Assembly (NCBI GenBank): GCA_963585895.1 | Contig: OY757904.1 | Location: forward strand, 163,975,213-164,039,212 | DNA from: Sepioteuthis lessoniana | Taxonomy: Eukaryota > Mollusca > Cephalopoda > Myopsida > Loliginidae | DNA length: 64,000 bases | Reading direction: 5' to 3' | Shown here: piece by piece, positions 1-10,762 of the stretch | Position numbering within the stretch: position 1 is the first letter of the stretch | Layout: each line of letters opens with the position of its first letter | Notes under the pieces: model-generated | What the model saw: only the letters and a program-made list of their open reading frames with translations | Databases searched by the model: none | Told to the model about the DNA's origin: nothing | Program-made: the position numbers and the translations under genes

Positions 1-647
1 CGGTGACTACATTCGTATTTTAAGTGCTTTAGATTTAACACCTCTTTGCTATAATTAGGGTTACAACTCCTTTCTTCGAGATAATTCTTCTAAGAGCTTG
101 TCAATTGGTGACTTTAATTTATATCTTGTTACTCTTTTAAACACTAACATTGTGTTTCCCACTCGCACCAAGAATTTTTGAAGACAGCTTCTTTAACTCA
201 AACTTGCAACGTGACTGCTTGTAATTATGTAACCATTTTTCATTTATTTAAGTATCTTGAATTTTTTAAACCCATGAACTTATTACCTTAAAGATCCTGA
301 GAATAATATTTCACTTTAGGAATTGTCTATTTATACAATTTAAAAGACCGTTATATTTTCACAAATTTTTACACGTTTATATTTGTATTGCATCAAATAT
401 GATTCATGTGAAAAGATTACTTGTCGAATGAAATATCCTGCAGTTCCAGCAATCCAAACTGGTCATTGCCTTTTTCTCATGCAGAATAAATTTGTAAAAA
501 AAAATGTTTAATTCCTGATCTCGGACTAACTCATATATTGAACTGGAGTTACTTGATTTTTGTAGCCTTTTATCTAGTCATAGAAAAAGATTGTAAGGAA
601 TTACTTTTTGTGGATAAGCCACTGTTTATCCCGGTGAGCATTTCTTG

Positions 648-648
<1 letters not shown>
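1..648. other. AT-rich DNA, nothing recognised
   Basis: There is no open frame of note, RNA gene or repeat that I can identify. Confidence 0.5.

Positions 649-683
<35 letters not shown>
649..683. repeat. (ATT)n microsatellite
   Basis: Perfect ATT/TTA repeat. Similar runs elsewhere in the window are LINE-A tails, but no LINE coding is visible next to this one. Confidence 0.9.
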
Positions 684-1200
684 GTGTGTGTCAGAGACCT
701 AAAACTAATTGGTTTTGCAAGTTCTTTTCGACAACTGAGCGTATCAACTCATTCCACTGTCACTGATTATAATTTACTTGTCGAAAAAATGCTGAAGAAC
801 GGAATTGATCTCTTGTATGTAATTAATATTTTGTTTTGTTTTCAACATTCTTAAGCCATTCAGCCATTCGTAGATTCTGGAGATTGTTTTCTAGGCAGTA
901 CCTCCCCATAAAGGGGTTAGTGTCAAATCGACTTCAGAGATCTGTTGGCAGTTTTTGTATTCCTACTTTTAAAAAGCTGCGCTACCATATCAAAGTGAGG
1001 TATAATGAGGTAACTGTCTTGTCTTTTTCCAACCCTCATAATGAACGACTAGATTACCTTTGTGCGATAACTTGATGAAATTTTGGTGCTAATCTGAGTG
1101 AAAATGTAGTTAAAATCTCGAATTCGCAGAATTCTTTTTAAAGAGTTTTGGTGCGAATATTAATGGTGAGGTAAAATTAAAGAGTCACAATATTTTGTTA

Positions 1201-1239
<39 letters not shown>

Positions 1240-1589
1240 GTTATCTAGTGCCATTTAGCATGATAGAGGCAGAAGTAGCATCAATTTTCTCTCTCTGTCT
1301 CTGTCTCTCTCTCTCTGTATGCGCGTCAACAGACAATTAGTTGATTATTGGAACTTATTCAATCTTTTTTTTCTCTCGTTATGTTATTGACCTTTAAAAT
1401 GGAATACAGATTTTCGTGGTTACTTTTCAATTGTCATATTTAGAATTTTGTTGGAATTTCAGATAATTCATAAGTTGAGGAAAAAATCCAAATCTGCACT
1501 GTTTTCGTAATTCACATCAGACCAAAAGATAACAAATTAGCATATTTTGGTCGATAATCAGGGGAAACAACCATTTTCAATTTCTTATG
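684..1589. other. AT-rich DNA with two CT microsatellites
   Basis: CT/TC runs lie at 1206-1236 and 1288-1317. Nothing else is recognised. Confidence 0.6.
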
Positions 1590-1808
1590 GTTTGGTTTTT
1601 GTTTAATAGGATATCAACCTTTGGTTATTTAATGCCCAAGTCATTCTTATTGAAGAGCAGCGGTGGCATTTAACCCATAACTGGAACGGAGGATAAAAGG
1701 GCGTTCATACATTTCCCCAGTATAGTAAACGTAATAGCGCGACTGGAGTTCGAACTCACTTGCTGCGATGTCGCTCTTCAGTACGTTAGCCACTACACCA
1801 CCTGGACT
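1590..1808 (-). mobile_element. tRNA-derived SINE
   Basis: Read on the minus strand it begins with an A-box-like GTGGTGTAGTGGCTAACG (near 1800-1783). A B-box-like GAGTTCGAACTCC follows at 1757-1745, and then a body related to the other SINEs here (a TTATTTAATGCC-type motif on the + strand). The polymerase III promoter spacing fits a tRNA head. It is diverged. Confidence 0.6.
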
Positions 1809-2900
1809 TCACGATTCCTTATGAGAAACGATTAAGCATTTTATTTCAAAGATACTTAAATATGAAATTTTGTATAGATTTATGTCAGGATGTAAGAAAA
1901 TATTAACAATTCTAGATGTCAGGAAAAAAATTGTAGACTTTTAAGAATAAAAAGATTTTTCTTATTTTTTGAATTATTTTACAAAAAAGAAAAATCATCT
2001 TGAAACTATCTACTAACATTGATAAACGCTTTTAATATTTTGAAGCGTTTAATGATGCATAAAATTTATAGCATTTAATTAATTTAAATTGAATACTAAT
2101 AATTTTATATCTGAACTTAGAAGCGCTTTGGGTGATGATGGTTTTTATTTTTCGAATGTAAAGAACCATTTTTGGACAACTGGTTGTTCCATTCGTGCCA
2201 CTAGTAGTTGTTCTCCAAGATGTGACTTAGCCGAACGTATCCACTAAAAATGTGTACCCTGGATTGGATGATAACTAGTGTTAGTGTCTCAGGTATACAC
2301 GGGAATAGGGTAGTTTAAGATTGACTAAGAAATAAACTACAAACCATAGAAGCATACTGACGAGACGACATGCGCACGAATCTATGTCCGCCACACGTGT
2401 ATCTGTAATATTGGCTCTGAGGAGGAAGAGAAGAAACGTTAATACAAACTGATAATTGAAGGATATCGCGGAAGTAAAAATTGTACATTTAATGTCAAGA
2501 TTCATAGCAATTATTCACTCCTTGTCCATTATTGTTGTAGTTGTGAAAGAGAAAATCGAGCTTTCTTCTCCTCCTCCTTCCTCTTTATAAAATATGCCCG
2601 CCGGTTTCCCAAATGACCTCGTTTGGTAAAAGAGAAGGACGAATGGAATTCTTTGTTGCCGACCACGTGATTACGACTTTTACAGCAGCGGCTGCAGACA
2701 TCGTGTGTTTTCACTTTCATACGCGCGCACACACACGCATGCACAACCACCACCATCACTACTACTCTGTTATTTAAGTGAGGCAGTATTTGTTATTTCG
2801 TATGATAAAGCGATAGAAAAATTGGATGCCATATAACAAATATGTGTGTATATGTATGTAGGTTTAGATAAAAGATAGGCTGAAGAAGACTTACACGCGC
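1809..2900. other. Upstream region of gene 1
   Basis: AT-rich to about 2350, then more CpG-containing up to exon 1, with CA/TG runs near 2720. This is a likely promoter-proximal region; no gene is seen before 2953. Confidence 0.4.
2586..2593 (+). promoter_or_regulatory. TATA-like box upstream of gene 1
   Basis: TATAAAAT lies about 360 bp upstream of the gene 1 ATG, at the edge of a stretch (about 2360-3020) with more CpG than its surroundings. A TATA-type core promoter is possible, but such motifs are common in AT-rich DNA. Confidence 0.22.
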
Positions 2901-2920
2901 ATATCTGTAAACACGCACAC

Positions 2921-2953
2921 ATGAACTCACGTATTTTAATGGGAAAGCTTTAA
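2921..2953 (+). promoter_or_regulatory. uORF whose stop overlaps the main start codon (TAATG)
   Basis: An ATG at 2921 opens a 10-codon reading frame, with a second in-frame ATG at 2939, that ends in TAA at 2951-2953. Its last base is the A of the main ATG. If this stretch is in the mature 5' UTR, translation of the main protein would need leaky scanning or termination-reinitiation. The arrangement is read directly from the sequence; the regulatory role is inference. Confidence 0.4.
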
Positions 2954-3018
2954 TGGCTGAGACTGAGAGTAATTCTCGGTTGAGTCGTGATAGTACGATG
3001 CAAGTGACTGCTAAGAAG
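2953..3018 (+). CDS. Exon 1 of acidic/basic protein gene
   Basis: It encodes 22 residues beginning MAETESNSRLSRDS and ending TAKK, followed by the donor GTAGGT. It ends in phase 0, which fits the phase-0 start of the exon at 5544, and its Ser/Thr/Glu/Lys composition matches the next exon. An in-frame stop lies at 2908-2910 with no other in-frame ATG between, so this is the likely start. The ATG has G at +4 but T at -3. This exon is inferred from frame and splice signals only; a cDNA would settle it. Confidence 0.68.
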
Positions 3019-6000
3019 GTAGGTGTGGTTTTAGTTAAGAATACCCACTGTATTACCTTCCATTTCCACTGACTTGAAGAATAGATCTGCTTAGTGAAAT
3101 AGATTATTTGGGATCGTATCATTTGTTTTGGCCACGGAGATGTGTTTGTGTATCTATCTATCTATCTATCTGTATATGTGTGTGTGTGTGTGAGAGAGAG
3201 AGAGACTTGATACTATTCGATTCCCATTTTTCTGTTCGTTCCATTTCATGGATTTGGACCCTTCTAACTTCGTTAAATGCTTTTCAATTTCATCACAGTT
3301 TTCATTGAACGGTACTTCGGTGCTAGAAATCAAAACACTCAATGACCCCCCCCTCTCACTCCACCACCATCATTTAATGACCATTCTGCTTACACTTTTT
3401 ATAGCTTTCATTCTCTCTTGCGTGCCGGGCTCTGACTCTTGAGTTCTTATATCAGTTTTTTAATCATTAGTTTTAAGTAACAATCCAAGGCAAATATTTA
3501 ATGCCTAATAATAAAAGAAATGGGAAATGATAACTTGGCTTTAGTGAGGATACCCCCCTTCCCCTCTCCATTCTAACGTCTAGTTAACGTAGTAGCCGCA
3601 GCAGATTGAGATAAATACAAGGAAGGCTTAGAATATTTGGAAGAAGAAACCAATAAAAAAAAGTGTGTTGGATGAGGGCAGGGGACATCTTAGTATATAT
3701 GACCTACATTGGGTTTTCAGATCTTACGTTTTACGTTGGATCATTTCGAAATTCAAATCGATTGATTGTTTATAGGACATCGTTCTTTTCAGCCAAATAT
3801 TTTTCTTTGTGTACAGAAATAATTATGGAAATGTCCATGGACGAGATTATTATAGTACACAATATGGCGACTGATAGAACTTAGACTTTTCCTTCGTCGG
3901 AAAAACCAGATACTGATCATACAGATTCTATTAAATTCTACTTGGTAGATCGGGAGTTTCCTCAAATTTTCAGTGCTTCTTTTTTTTGGCTAAAGATATT
4001 ATAAATCGCTTCTTTTGGCTAACAGGAAAGTTCATTGAAGAATAGTCTAAAATGATAACTTCATGTTTCACGTTCCAACGTTTAAAAAGTATAGTCATTA
4101 AAAATTAAATTCTTTACAGATCACAAAACTTAAAAGTAAAAATAAGTACCTGGAAGGATAGTATTTCTCCTTGCTTGATTTTAGCTGATTTTTCATGCAA
4201 AGTTTTATTTAACTAGATTAAGGTAAACTTTTTCATTTTATTTAATAAAAAAAACATTCTCAATTGTTCAACTTAAGTTGTCAAAGTTTCTCTTTTTCAT
4301 TTGGGAATGTTTAATTAAAAAAAAAAAAAAAAGATATAATTGGATGTATTTTACTTTCTCATGTGCGTTTTTTTATTTTTATTTTTTATTAAGTTCTAGT
4401 AAATTATTTCACTGCCTTATGTGTAGTGAATGCTGGCTTGATTTCAGCAAATACAATAAAAGCCCTCTGGTGTTTTACTTGACTGCTCCAAAATCTGTGA
4501 ATGATTGTTTTGTGAATAGTTTCCATGAAGCACATTTTATGTCTATAATCATGTCTTAATTTTAAAACAGTTAAAAGTTTATTTTATTTAAATTGAATAT
4601 AATTTAAAATGCATATCTAATAGTTTTGAAAATTGACCAAAAGTTTATTTCAAGGATAAAATATACTTTTATTAAAAGATATTTCTTTAGTTAGATTATA
4701 GTCAAAACAATTACCAAATGATATCAATACATCTTTTCTAGGTTTATATAATCATGACATATCATCGATTAAGTGTTTTAGGACTGAAATAAAATTTATA
4801 GATTTTAGTTCCATGTCTGATTCTAGATATTTCTTAACTCGAGTGCTCATTGTATTTAAAAAGAAATAAGTTGAATCAAAGTTTTATGTAATAATATTAA
4901 ATTGATCTAAGGTATTTATTTGTACTCATGACATTTAAGTCATTAAAAAAAATAGAATTTACTATAAAAACCTATTAAACAAGAATTTTAGCATCAGGCA
5001 TATTAACTTAGAATATGTTTATTTTGAAAGTGTTTATTTAAGAATTTCTAAATTGAAAAAAAAAAAGAAAAAAGACTAGATTATCTCCCTTGAATACTTG
5101 TTATTTAGTGTTGTGACATTGAAAAAGGCGTGGTTAAATGTTCACAACCCCGCCTCTTTGTTGGAGGCTTGTTTTCAGTGTCTAATCAGAAAGCAAAAGG
5201 TAATGAGGAGGAGATAATCAAACCAAAACAAATAACTACAATATTATGGGTCAAGTTTGGTTCTAAATCTTTCAGATCATTAGTAATAAATTAATACTAA
5301 ATGGCTCTTATAATATACTAGCATTTTCTTTTCATGGTTGTACTTAAAAAAATTTTTCCCACTTTATATCAATGTGTAATGTTAGGGTTTCGTTGATGTT
5401 ACAACTGATTTACTTATATTATACTTCAAGAATGGAAATTTTTTAAATAATTGAGGTTTTTGAAAATTATTCAAATTTATTGAAACGAAGAAGTTATTTT
5501 CCTTTATCCACGAAGTGCATTTATAAATTTTGATTCCTTTTAGGAGGACAAAGCTGACTCAATGGGTGCTAAAATTGAAGATGATACACAAGCCAAAAAG
5601 GAGGAAATCGAGGCTGAACCTCCAGAGAAAAAAGTCAAAGTTTCAAACTCCCAGGTAATGATTTTACTTATTTTTTTGTTATCTTCTTATTTTAGCCTAT
5701 GCAATGATTTCATCAATTAAGAGAAACAAATTTCTCTTCTGATTTTAGACTGAACATTCTCCTTTAAATTGCTAAAGCCAGGAAAAATTAAATATAACAG
5801 ATATAACTGTATGTGTATTCTTTTATTTATTTCACTATTATAGTTGAATCCTAAATCTGCTTATAAAATTGTGATAGTCTTGAGAATGAAGAAAACTTTT
5901 TTATTTTTGTAATTGTATTTTCAGGATGATGCTGGTGATGCAAAAGAACTAAAACAGAGACGGTCAAGTTACAAACGTCTTGGAATTAGTGAAGATGAAG

Positions 6001-6666
6001 GTAAATGATAATGATCTCTTTCTTTCCAAATTTTGAATACTACTATTAATTTCAGTGTTTTAGAAATTAGGTAAGAATGATTTGGGGAATTTATTGGATT
6101 TGTTTTAATAATGAATTAATAAAGGGAGGTAACTTATTTTTGTTTGTAACAGTTCTATGATAAATCATTAGATGGTTTTCTTGTATTGAATTACTAGAAT
6201 TGATTATTTTTTGCACTTTTTTTTTTTTTTTTTTTTGAAAAAAAAAAGGTTTGTTTTCTATCTCCAGCTGAAAAGCTCTTAAAATCTGAGGATGCTAATG
6301 AGGGCCGACGAACCCGCTCAAGATCACGTGGTGGACCCACAGAAAGTCCTCGAGCTGCAAAGAAGGCTACACCAGCAAAAGTAAGTAGATTGGATAAATA
6401 GATAAATAAATTGAAAAATTTTTTTTAATTAACATCGCCCTTATTCTATTTTACTTAAACTAATCACCTATGAATCTCCTAATATTTAGTCATGTATTTA
6501 ATCATAGAAATGTGACCAAAGTAATTTAGATGTAAACTTTCATTGTTGGTTTTAATGGATGTGAAAATTGGTTGAGAGAGGGGTCATCATTTAAATTTAA
6601 GTGAATTGACTGCTTATCTTAAAGTTTGGTTATAATTTCGCCTTAGCAGCATTTACCATATTTTTA

Positions 6667-6743
<77 letters not shown>

Positions 6744-7454
6744 TTTTAAATTTACATTATTGCCATAATATGATTTCAACCTTTTTGATTTTTTTTTTCC
6801 CTCTCCATTTGTGGAATTTTTTCCTCTCTATTTGTGGAATTTTTTTACAACTAAATAATTTTTACTCTTTTAAGGTTTGTGGTATTTAGGCTTAATAATG
6901 AAATCTTAGTTCTTGTGTTGACAGTATTTTTGAATAGCTAACTTTATTGTGAACTGCCACGGTTTTTAAAAATTAGTTAATAAGTTCATTATTAAAATTA
7001 TTTAATATCATGTGCATACTGTTAATATTATATACTATTGCTAGGAAATTTTTATTGGATTTGAAAATAACTTAATGAATTACTTTTTCTCTTGAAATCT
7101 TAATTGTTTTGTTTTATTTTTGTTTCCTTTTTCTCTTAGGAGACTCCAAGTAAAAGAGGTCGAAAAGCTAAGAAAGCTGCTCCTGCTCCTGCTGCAACAG
7201 CTGCTGAAGAAGAAGAAGAAGCAGCAGCAGAAGAGTCTGCTGAAAAGGCTGAGGAAGCAGCAAAAGAAGAGACTAAAGAAGAAGCTGCTGCAGAAGATGG
7301 TGAAGAGGCTGCTGCTAAAGAGGAGGAGGAGGAAGAGGAGGAGGAAGAGGCTCCCGCAGCTGAAGATGGGGAGCAAGAGACTGCTGCTGGGCCTGAGAAG
7401 GAAGAGGAGAGTGAAGGGAAAGCCACTGATGATGGTGAGGCCAAAACGGAGTGA
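2953..7454 (+). CDS. Five-exon gene for an acidic/basic low-complexity protein, probably nuclear
   Basis: Exons 2953-3018, 5544-5654, 5925-6000, 6268-6380 and 7140-7454 join to 681 nt, giving 226 residues plus TGA. All introns are GT-AG and the phases agree (0, 0, 1, 0). I do not recognise the family. The N-terminal third is Ser/Lys/Glu-rich with a possible nuclear localisation signal (PPEKKVKV). The middle is basic, with RRSSYKRLG, RRTRSRSRGG and an AT-hook-like KRGRKAKK. The C-terminal 90 residues are Ala/Glu/Lys-rich, with a run of ten Glu, and should be disordered and very acidic. A basic centre with an acidic tail is typical of chromatin-associated proteins such as HMGN or DEK-like proteins, but no diagnostic domain is visible, so the nuclear role is inference. 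The start is the first in-frame ATG after an in-frame TAA at 2908-2910. It converges on the MYORG-like gene. Confidence 0.75.
3019..5543 (+). other. Intron 1 of gene 1
   Basis: 2.5-kb intron from GTAGGT to TTTTAG. It holds an ATCT/TG/GA compound microsatellite at 3151-3206 and a small GC-rich island near 5125-5170. No transposon is recognised. Confidence 0.6.
5544..5654 (+). CDS. Exon 2 of acidic/basic protein gene
   Basis: It has 37 codons, preceded by a pyrimidine-rich acceptor ending TTTTAG and followed by GTAATG. It encodes a Lys/Glu-rich stretch ending EPPEKKVKVSNSQ, where KKVKV resembles a short monopartite nuclear localisation signal. Both ends are phase 0. An internal Met could serve as an alternative start if exon 1 were skipped. 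Confidence 0.8.
5925..6000 (+). CDS. Exon 3 of acidic/basic protein gene
   Basis: It has 25 codons plus one base, between a TTTTCAG acceptor and a GTAAAT donor. It encodes DDAGDAKELKQRRSSYKRLG and then an acidic ISEDE. The RRSSYKR segment is the most distinctive part of the protein and a plausible phosphorylation site. The trailing G joins CT of the next exon to make Ala. Confidence 0.8.
6268..6380 (+). CDS. Exon 4 of acidic/basic protein gene
   Basis: It has two bases plus 37 codons, between a TCTCCAG acceptor and a GTAAGT donor. It is basic, with RRTRSRSRGG followed by TESPRAAKKATPAK. The Arg/Ser and Ser-Pro content suggests a phosphorylatable nucleic-acid-binding segment. It ends in phase 0. 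Confidence 0.8.
6669..6735. repeat. (TA)n microsatellite in intron 4 of gene 1
   Basis: Almost uninterrupted AT/TA run followed by a T tract. Confidence 0.95.
7140..7454 (+). CDS. Terminal exon of acidic/basic protein gene
   Basis: It has 104 codons plus TGA (7452-7454) after a long pyrimidine tract ending CTCTTAG. It starts ETPSKRGRKAKK, an AT-hook-like basic patch. It then becomes an Ala/Glu/Lys run with an uninterrupted stretch of ten Glu near 7319-7350, and ends DDGEAKTE. The GAA/GAG and GCT repeats make open frames on both strands, but only this frame joins cleanly to the upstream exons. No folded domain is expected. Confidence 0.85.
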   Translation, partial: ETPSKRGRKAKKAAPAPAATAAEEEEEAAAEESAEKAEEAAKEETKEEAAAEDGEEAAAKEEEEEEEEEEAPAAEDGEQETAAGPEKEEESEGKATDDGEAKTE

Positions 7455-8360
7455 AGATCCTTCTCTCCAGGCTAAACATTCATACCTGCCCTGGGCTTTG
7501 AGAACTGTTCTCATGGATTTCCTCCTTACACCCACATCATTCATAACTACATATGATTTGTACTGTTCTTCATCTTGCAGCGCCAGAACAGCAGCCGCTG
7601 CAGTTCGTTCGTCATCAGAAACAAAAGAAAAATACAAAAAATCTTGTACTTTGTCCACTTTTTTTGCTGCCTCATTTCATTCTTTCTTTTCTTATCCCCT
7701 TCCCCACTTTTTTTCCATATAATATCAGTAATATTGCATCTATCATCCTTGTCAGTATCACTGAAAAGAAAAAGAAAAAAAAAAAACAGGGCCTAAGACT
7801 ACTACATTTTTGTGTTTATCATTACAGAACTTGAAAAATCGAAATAGATGCAACTTATAACAGAAAAAGAAGGGAAAAAAATGAAAAAAAAAAAAAAAAA
7901 TCCACCAACCAACCCATCACAATAGCATTTACCATTTTCTCTCCTGCTTTAGATACAAAATAGAAAAAGATTTTTAATGATATATATTAAACAAAAATCT
8001 CACATGACTTGCATTTCTCATTATTAACTACTTGTCCTTATTGGAAAAAATCTTGTCAAAGGAAACATGACAGTTTCTAATGCCTCTTTCTTTCTCTATC
8101 TTTTTTTCTTTTTTTTTTTTTTCTTTTTGAATTTCTTTCCTTGTTGTTGGGGAGAAAAACTGTTTAAAACCGTCCTTTTTTTTTTTCTCTCTCTTTCTCT
8201 CTCTTCCTGTTTTGGATTATTTTTATTTTAGTATTTTCTTATTATTTTTTTCCATCCACTCCCCTTTCTTTAGAATCTGGAGCTGGCCCTCTTCCTCAAT
8301 GTGACTGGCACCTCTGGCTAAGAGGGGGCGGGGATTATTGTTAAACTTTAAATAAAAAAG
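7455..8360 (+). other. Proximal 3' UTR of gene 1 with poly(A) signal
   Basis: After the TGA the sequence stays AT- and pyrimidine-rich with no coding character. An AATAAA at 8351-8356 follows a short GC-richer segment (8281-8335) and is a plausible cleavage signal. Further AATAAA motifs downstream could extend the UTR by kilobases. Confidence 0.45.
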
Positions 8361-9785
8361 ACAAAACAAAAACAAAATTATTTTCATTTAACTGGATTTC
8401 CTGCTTTATTTATTTATCATTATTATTATTATTATATTTCTATCTACTAATAGTCATTAATATTGTTGAGTTTATTTTATCACCTGGATGGGACACAGCT
8501 TTTGTATGGGATTTTGTAGCAAATGCTGACCAAGAAGGCAGGAATATATAGCCTTTTTCTCTCTCTCTTTATCTTTTTCTCTCTAGAGAGTTTGTTATCA
8601 GGACCAATTTCATCATCCTGTTTTTTTTTTTTTGTTTTTTTTTATATATAAATATAAATCTGTTTTCAATATGGCACTGATACATCTTTCATCATATTTT
8701 TATTTTTCAATTTTATTTTACCAAAAAGCATTTTAATGTCTTAAAAAGTGTGTATTGGAATGTCTAGATTACACAATCACTTTCTAACTTCATTGACTGC
8801 ACTGCCTTCATAATAGAGACTTATTATTCTGTAACTCCGCTCTGCAAGTACAGCACATCTGCCCTGGTTAAATATTTCACCTTGCCCTCTGTTTTTGGCT
8901 TTAGGACCCGTCCAGTCCAATCAAGCTGTTGCTGGGGTTGCTCATAATCATTCCATTTTCTCCTGCTGTCACTACTATTACTACTACAACTACTACTAAC
9001 ACCACCACCACCACCACCATCTTTTCTTCCTCCTTTTCAGAAAACAATCACATTCTACTTGGGTTTCTAGAACCGGCAGTAGCTTCTATGCATGATACTT
9101 CTCCTTTTCCTCTGCTGCTTAGGACTGACAACATTGAACACCATACATGCTCACAATATGATCCAAGTATGAATATTCTATATATGCAGCCTTGTGTGGA
9201 GTCTGCTTTTAAGGTTGTTGAGAGCATACTTGCAAATTGTGTGCAGGCATGTCAACAAGTATTTGGTGTATCCCAATTTTTTGTGTTTATGCTATCAAAT
9301 CAAATATATAGATGACGAAAAGAATTTGCTGCACAAATTGAAGTGGTTACATCTTTTAGCAAAGTTCTTGTGTATTTCACAGTACCATTCATGCAAATGT
9401 TAGTGTCCATTATATTAACCTTTCTCTTTAAAAATAAAAATCCCTACAAAATGTACATCAACATTGTTCATATATACCTACCTTTGTATTGTATGATGCA
9501 ATATTGATAAAAATGAGTACTATGCAATTTATTTTTTCATAGATAATGGTGATTTATTATTCATACCTGTTGACAGGTGTAGCTATATCTCTGGAACCAC
9601 ACCCATGTGGCTTGTGCATCCTAATTTCATTGTATAGATGCCCATGAACCACACTCATTGCTGACAGTTCAATTCATTTGTGATTCTTGTAATCACACAA
9701 ATAGCTGGTCTGTTCAATGTGTCAATCCTAAGGAGAATGCTTCTGTCTTATACCATCCAAAAGTTTGATCAGATTAATGAAAAAA

Positions 9786-9830
<45 letters not shown>

Positions 9831-10720
9831 AAAATCTAAAATTATTCTATGATTTTCTTCTAGATTGAAAGATTTCAAAGATAACTGTTTTAATTTTGTA
9901 CCAAGGATGTGTATGTTTTGTGACTGAGAATTCAAGTTAATAAACTGTTTTTATTTTGAAATGGTTTTTTTTTTTTTTTTTTTTTTTCTTCTTCTTTGGT
10001 ATTTTTCTTTAGGGTATTCACATGATTAACACCAGACAAATTTTGTCTTATTTCACACCTTGTTAGCAGACTAAACTTCCTTCAAGCCCATCCTTGTTAC
10101 TAATTTATAAATTTTGATAAAACTTAGACAACCCATTGCTCTCACTCTCTCTCTCACTCAATTTTTAATTAAAAATGTTTGATTTTTTTTTTTAATGGGG
10201 TTCCTCTCCGGGGGTTGCCTATTACTTCCATATTCTTTAGAGGCACACAAAGCTACTACTTATTCTCACTAAAGATGTCAGTTTTCTGGTTTGATTCACT
10301 CAGCTTGACTAATACTTTTAGAAAAGAAATTGTTTTCCTCTAAGTAGATATTAAATATTGAATTTCTATTAATTTCACTTTTTTTTTTTTTTTATGAATA
10401 CATTAGCATAAAATGTAACTTAAGTGTTCTCCTAAAATGTTGAGAATCTAAAATAAGGATGTGGATTTCAATCTTTTTTATTATATAGATTTGGCCAATG
10501 GGATTGGCTGGGGGAAATTTTTTCCAGAATAATCTTAACAGAAAAATTAAAGCCATTTTATGACCTGCTTTATTTTTCAATGTTTGACATGTTTCTAGGT
10601 GTTGATGATCATAGATTAACTGAGGAGGAGTGGCCATTCCAGCAATATAGGATTCTGGGAAGGAAAAAGGATTTACATATTTCTTCTTTCTTTTGCTTTT
10701 TCTTTTTTCTTCTTTTTTCT

Positions 10721-10762
<42 letters not shown>

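Noticed and set aside
7080-7722. Long open frames on both strands over the terminal exon of gene 1
   Set aside because: They are shadows of GAA/GAG/GCT-rich coding; only the frame that splices in phase with the upstream exons is supported.
8929-9315. 128-residue + strand open frame
   Set aside because: Thr run from an ACT/ACC repeat plus unstructured sequence in the 3' region of gene 1; no splice context or family match.
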